A stretch of 25,771 bases of DNA from JAJDAN01 sp046583095 (GTDB lineage Bacteria; Myxococcota_A; UBA9160; UBA4427). Of the stretch, positions 22,822 through 25,771 are shown one piece after another. Each line of letters begins with the position of its first letter. Within the stretch, counting starts at the first letter, position 1. The position numbers and the translations under genes were made by a program. The stretch covers positions 1 through 25,771 of the forward strand of contig JAYGDB010000065.1 in assembly GCA_046583095.1 (NCBI GenBank), in the 5' to 3' direction. Below the pieces are notes generated by a model, which did not search any database, had not been told where the DNA came from, and saw only the letters and a list, made by a program, of their open reading frames with translations.

Positions 22822-24102
22822 GTGAGTCGCTCGGGTTTCCAGAAGGTGCGCGGAACACGCGATTTCTACCCCGAAGAGCACCGTCAACGGGAGTGGCTCT
22901 TCGGCCACTTCCGCAGCGTGGCATCCCGCTTTGCCTTCGAGCAGGTGGACGCCCCGATGCTCGAGCCCGCTGAGCTCTTCATCCGCAAGGCGGGTGAGGA
23001 GATCGTCGACCAGCTCTACCACTTCGAGCTGCACGATCGGCATCTGGCCCTGCGTCCGGAGTTCACCCCTTCGCTGGCCCGCATGGTCGAAGCGCGAGCG
23101 GGCTCCCTGCGGCTTCCGATTCGCTGGTTCAGCATCGCCCAGTGCTGGCGCTATGAACGCATGGCGCGCGGGCGCAAGCGCGAGCACTACCAGTGGAATA
23201 TGGACATCTGGGGAGAGCCCGGGGTAACGGCCGAAGCCGAGCTGATCGCGGCCTGCTTCCACCTCTTCGACGCCGTCGGACTCGATCGCCAGAAACTGGT
23301 GATGCGGGTGAACAGCCGCTCGCTGGTCGAGGAAACCCTGCTGGCCGGGCCCCTTGCGAGCCGCCCCGAGGCCTTCGCACCGCTGTGCGTGATCATCGAC
23401 AAGGTCGCCAAGATCGGCGCCGAGGCAGTGATCGAGCAACTGGTCGACCCCGCCGGCCTGGTGGCCCTCGACCGGCCGGCCGCCCAGGCAGTCATCGATA
23501 TGCTCGCGGCGGGGGATCTCGACGATGCGGCAACGCTCGCGCCCAAGAACTCCCAGTCGGTCGCTGATCTGCGGCGGCTATTCGAACTCCTGGACGCCTA
23601 CGGCGTCTCGGAGCAGGTCAACTTCGACGCCTCCGTGGTCCGAGGCCTCGCCTACTACACGGGGATCGTCTTCGAGGCCTTCGACAGCCAGGCAGAGCTT
23701 CGCTCGATCTGCGGTGGCGGGCGCTACGACCGGCTCCTCGAAAGCCTGGGCGGATCCGCGCTGCCGGCCGTCGGCTTCGGCATGGGGGACGTCGTCCTGA
23801 TGGAACTGCTCGCCGACCAGGATCTCCTGTTGGAGCTTCCGGCCGGGATCGACGATGTCGTCTTCGCGTTCGGGGAGGACGAGCGTCCCGCAGCCGTCCG
23901 AGTGACCGAACGGCTGCGACGGGACGGACGAAGCGTCGAGTTGATCCTCGGCACACCGCGCCTGAAGCGGGTGATGGCGGACGCCGACAAGACCGGGGCC
24001 TCCCGGGTGTGGCTCATCGGACCCGAGGAGGCGGCGCGCGGCGTCGCAACGGTTCGCGATCTGGCCACAGGCGAGCAGCGAGAAGAAAAGCTCGCCGATT
24101 AG
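22822..24102 (+). CDS. hisS: histidyl-tRNA synthetase, plant-like subtype
   Basis: The protein has 426 residues. It charges tRNA-His with histidine in the cytoplasm. The front KVRGTRDFYPEE, motif 2 region FSIAQCWRYERMARGRKREHY (cited by its core CWRYERM, 108-114) and the His-specific block RGLAYYTG (274-281, catalytic Arg274) with CGGGRYDRL identify the class II enzyme. Two features differ from the common bacterial form: RGLAYY in place of RGLDYY, and the third motif reads GFGMGDVVLMELL in place of GFAxGxERL, so the usual motif 3 Arg is absent. This pattern recalls the plant/organelle branch. A C-terminal anticodon-binding domain (from about 345) is present. The start is GTG at 22822; there is no Shine-Dalgarno, and TGTTAT lies 10 nt upstream. 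Confidence 0.93.
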   Translation: MSRSGFQKVRGTRDFYPEEHRQREWLFGHFRSVASRFAFEQVDAPMLEPAELFIRKAGEEIVDQLYHFELHDRHLALRPEFTPSLARMVEARAGSLRLPIRWFSIAQCWRYERMARGRKREHYQWNMDIWGEPGVTAEAELIAACFHLFDAVGLDRQKLVMRVNSRSLVEETLLAGPLASRPEAFAPLCVIIDKVAKIGAEAVIEQLVDPAGLVALDRPAAQAVIDMLAAGDLDDAATLAPKNSQSVADLRRLFELLDAYGVSEQVNFDASVVRGLAYYTGIVFEAFDSQAELRSICGGGRYDRLLESLGGSALPAVGFGMGDVVLMELLADQDLLLELPAGIDDVVFAFGEDERPAAVRVTERLRRDGRSVELILGTPRLKRVMADADKTGASRVWLIGPEEAARGVATVRDLATGEQREEKLAD

Positions 24103-24160
24103 GCGCTTGCGCCGCAGAAAGCCGCGCATCGGCAGCGAGCAACTTCGCAGAATTCGCCGC

Positions 24161-24166
24161 TAAGCT
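24161..24166 (+). promoter_or_regulatory. -10-like TAAGCT before the exonuclease III gene
   Basis: TAAGCT ends exactly 9 nt before the GTG start at 24176, in a 73-bp gap after hisS, and no Shine-Dalgarno is present. It matches the -10 consensus at only three of six positions. The support comes from the same placement in front of other genes in the window. Confidence 0.25.
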
Positions 24167-24175
24167 AGTGCTCTG

Positions 24176-24982
24176 GTGGCGGATCCCGTGCGTATCCTGT
24201 CGTGGAACGTAAACGGCCTGCGAGCCGCCGCCAAGCGGGGCTTCACACGTTGGCTCTCCCGCTGCGGCGCGGACATCGTCGGCGTGCAGGAGGTGCGCGC
24301 CGAGCTTTCCGACCTGCCCCCGCGGCTCACCCCCGAGCGCATGGCAGGACGCTGGCACGCCCACTACTCGTCGGCCGAGCGGAGGGGCTACAGCGGCGTT
24401 GCCCTGTTCTCCCGCCGGCCGCCGGATGCCATCGAGACGTCCCTGGGCGCCCCGCGTTTCGATCGCGAGGGACGCCTCCAGATCGCCCGCTTCGGAAGAG
24501 TCGTCGTGGTGAACGGCTATTTCCCGAACGGCAACGGCTCGGCACGCGACAACAGCCGGGTCCCCTACAAGCTGGCCTTCTACCGTGCGCTTTTCGAAAA
24601 GCTCCAGCGACTGCGGCAACGCGGCTACCGGGTGCTCGTGATGGGGGACTTCAACACGGCCCATCGAGAGATCGACCTCGCCCGGCCGAAGGCCAACCAG
24701 AAGACGAGCGGCTTCCTGCCGATCGAGCGCAAGGAACTCGACCGCTGGATCCGTGCCGGGTGGATTGACAGCTTCCGTCGCTTCGAGCCCGGACCGGGCC
24801 ACTACTCCTGGTGGAGCCAGCGCCAAGGCGTCCGGGAGCGCAACATCGGCTGGCGGATCGACTACGTGCTCGCTTCGCCTTCGGCCATGCGTTATGTCGA
24901 TCGTGCGTTCATCCTGAAGCGCACGCAGGGCTCGGACCACTGCCCGGTCGGGGTGGATCTCGACCCGGCGGCGTTCGGCTAG
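24176..24982 (+). CDS. xth: exodeoxyribonuclease III / AP endonuclease
   Basis: The protein has 268 residues, the length of E. coli ExoIII. It cuts DNA at abasic sites and trims 3' blocks in base excision repair. Motifs appear in order: LSWNVNGLRA (8-17, with metal-site Asn), VGVQEVRA (Glu ligand), NGYFPNG (active-site Tyr), MGDFNTAHREIDL (Asp/Asn pair), WRIDYVLAS, and the final GSDHCPV with the catalytic Asp-His. All key residues are present. The start is GTG at 24176. The gene lies between hisS and metF on the same strand with short gaps. Confidence 0.93.
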   Translation: MADPVRILSWNVNGLRAAAKRGFTRWLSRCGADIVGVQEVRAELSDLPPRLTPERMAGRWHAHYSSAERRGYSGVALFSRRPPDAIETSLGAPRFDREGRLQIARFGRVVVVNGYFPNGNGSARDNSRVPYKLAFYRALFEKLQRLRQRGYRVLVMGDFNTAHREIDLARPKANQKTSGFLPIERKELDRWIRAGWIDSFRRFEPGPGHYSWWSQRQGVRERNIGWRIDYVLASPSAMRYVDRAFILKRTQGSDHCPVGVDLDPAAFG

Positions 24983-25002
24983 GCCGCATCTCTCGGCCGG
25001 CG

Positions 25003-25022
25003 GCCCGCAGCGAAATGCGGGC
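25003..25022. promoter_or_regulatory. 7-bp hairpin abutting the metF -10 element
   Basis: GCCCGCA (25003-25009) and TGCGGGC (25016-25022) are exact complements around a GCGAAA loop. The hairpin is 20 nt after the exonuclease stop, so it may end that transcript, although no T tract follows. It also directly touches the TAGCAT hexamer in front of metF, so it could serve as an operator there. Confidence 0.35.
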
Positions 25023-25028
25023 TAGCAT
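25023..25028 (+). promoter_or_regulatory. -10-like TAGCAT before metF
   Basis: TAGCAT matches the -10 consensus at four of six positions and ends 9 nt before the metF ATG at 25038. A transcript from here would be leaderless or nearly so. No Shine-Dalgarno is evident, and no -35 could be placed. Confidence 0.3.
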
Positions 25029-25037
25029 CGGAAGCCC

Positions 25038-25771
25038 ATGCACGCGCGCGATGTCTACCAGGGCGGCAGCACCTCGTGGTCGTTCGAGTTCTTCCCGGCC
25101 AAGACAGAGAAGGGCGCCGAGTCGCTCTTCCGCACCGTGGGACGGCTCGAGACGCTGCGGCCCGCCTTCGTGTCGGTCACCTACGGTTCCGGCGGATCCA
25201 CGCGTGACCTCACCCACGACCTCGTCGTTCGCATCAAGACCACCACTGGGCTGGAACCCATTCCGCACCTGACCTGCGTGCTGCACGAGGAAGCCGAGAT
25301 CCGCGAGATCCTCGAGCGGTACGCGGAGGCCGGGGTCGGCAACATCATGGCGCTGGGAGGCGACCTGCCCGCGAACCGGGCGGACTACGACCGGGCCTCG
25401 GACAGCTTCCAGCACGCCTCCGACCTCGTGCGCTGCATCCGGCGCTTCAACGACAGCGGCGGGCACAGCAATCCGGACGGCTTCGGGATCGGCGTCGCGG
25501 GTTTTCCGGAAGGCCATCCCGCCACACCGAACCGCCTCGACGAGATGGATTACCTGAAGGCGAAGGTCGATGAAGGCGCCGACTACATCTGCACGCAGCT
25601 CTTCTTCGACAATCACGACTTCTACGACTTCTGCGAGCGTTGCCAGCTCGCCGGCATCCAGATCCCGATCGTCGCGGGCATCATGCCCATCACGACTGCA
25701 TCGGGGATGAAGCGAATGGCCGAGCTCGCACTGGGGGCGCGCTTTCCCGCCTCACTCCAGAAGGCCGTGGC
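25038..25771 (+). CDS. metF: methylenetetrahydrofolate reductase, 5' part only
   Basis: The gene runs off the right edge; 244 codons are visible of the usual 290-300. The enzyme reduces 5,10-methylene-THF to 5-methyl-THF with FAD, feeding methionine synthesis. SFEFFP (15-20) contains the catalytic Glu17, VTYGSGGS (47-54) is the next conserved block, PHLTC (76-80) gives the FAD-contacting His, and YICTQLFFD near 195 completes the flavin barrel pattern. The usual ALRGD motif reads ALGGD (105-109), so Asp109 is kept while the preceding Arg is Gly. The start is ATG at 25038, with no Shine-Dalgarno. Confidence 0.92.
   Translation, partial: MHARDVYQGGSTSWSFEFFPAKTEKGAESLFRTVGRLETLRPAFVSVTYGSGGSTRDLTHDLVVRIKTTTGLEPIPHLTCVLHEEAEIREILERYAEAGVGNIMALGGDLPANRADYDRASDSFQHASDLVRCIRRFNDSGGHSNPDGFGIGVAGFPEGHPATPNRLDEMDYLKAKVDEGADYICTQLFFDNHDFYDFCERCQLAGIQIPIVAGIMPITTASGMKRMAELALGARFPASLQKAV

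Noticed and set aside
24102..24113. GGCGC-TT-GCGCC hairpin at the hisS stop
   Set aside because: Only a 4-bp stem with a 4-nt loop can form, there is no T tract, and it overlaps the stop codon; too weak to call a terminator.
1579..24162. 17-nt near-repeat CGCAGAAYTCGCCGCTA at 1579-1595 and 24146-24162
   Set aside because: One copy covers the rhomboid stop codon and the other lies before xth. One mismatch over 17 nt between two sites in 25 kb of GC-rich DNA is within chance, and no third copy was noticed.
1..25771. Mobile elements, CRISPR arrays, rRNA and tRNA genes, phage or toxin-antitoxin genes
   Set aside because: I looked for transposase or integrase motifs, regular direct repeats, rRNA and tRNA cores and small paired genes and saw none. 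Gene content and base composition look uniform through the window.

Overview
The window is about 25.8 kb of high-GC DNA from a respiring Gram-negative bacterium. The evidence for this is an alternative complex III (ACIII) operon, two outer-membrane-type proteins (DUF1329 and a very large DUF1302), a Tat-targeted iron-sulfur protein and lipoprotein signals. ACIII together with DUF1329/DUF1302 and a PAC2 protein suggests a deltaproteobacterial-type lineage (Myxococcota, Desulfobacterota or Binatota). That placement is an inference from gene content and not a sequence match. I see no mobile element, CRISPR array, rRNA or tRNA.

Layout. Positions 1-569 are essentially non-coding and hold several strong inverted repeats and a possible 13-codon leader ORF. 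Next come a membrane-anchored metallo-beta-lactamase-fold protein that has lost most metal ligands (+), and a rhomboid protease with extra domains at both ends (-). The rhomboid is the last gene of a tightly packed minus-strand run that also holds the complete ACIII set actA-actB-actC-actD-actE-actF (10602 down to 3063). ACIII oxidises membrane quinol and passes electrons to cytochrome c or an oxidase; no terminal oxidase gene follows, so the oxidase must be encoded elsewhere. Divergent from actA is a small Trm112-like protein (+).

The middle holds a PAC2-family protein and a two-component system (response regulator and a minimal histidine kinase), all on the minus strand. The kinase gene is divergent, across only 43 bp, from a DUF1329 gene. 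DUF1329 in turn converges, with a 4-bp gap, on a 1736-residue cysteine-rich DUF1302 protein that has its own promoter-like sequence and a structured leader. DUF1329 and DUF1302 are usual partners at the cell envelope. The layout suggests a two-component-controlled envelope transport or lipid-handling module. It is the most interesting candidate system here, but its substrate is unknown.

The right end is mostly housekeeping: a uridine-phosphorylase-like enzyme (+), an FG-GAP repeat lipoprotein (-), a histidyl-tRNA synthetase of an unusual, plant-like subtype (+), exonuclease III (+), and the start of methylenetetrahydrofolate reductase (+), which runs off the window. Several plus-strand genes lack a Shine-Dalgarno sequence and instead have a TA-rich -10-like hexamer ending 9-10 nt before the start codon, which suggests leaderless transcripts.
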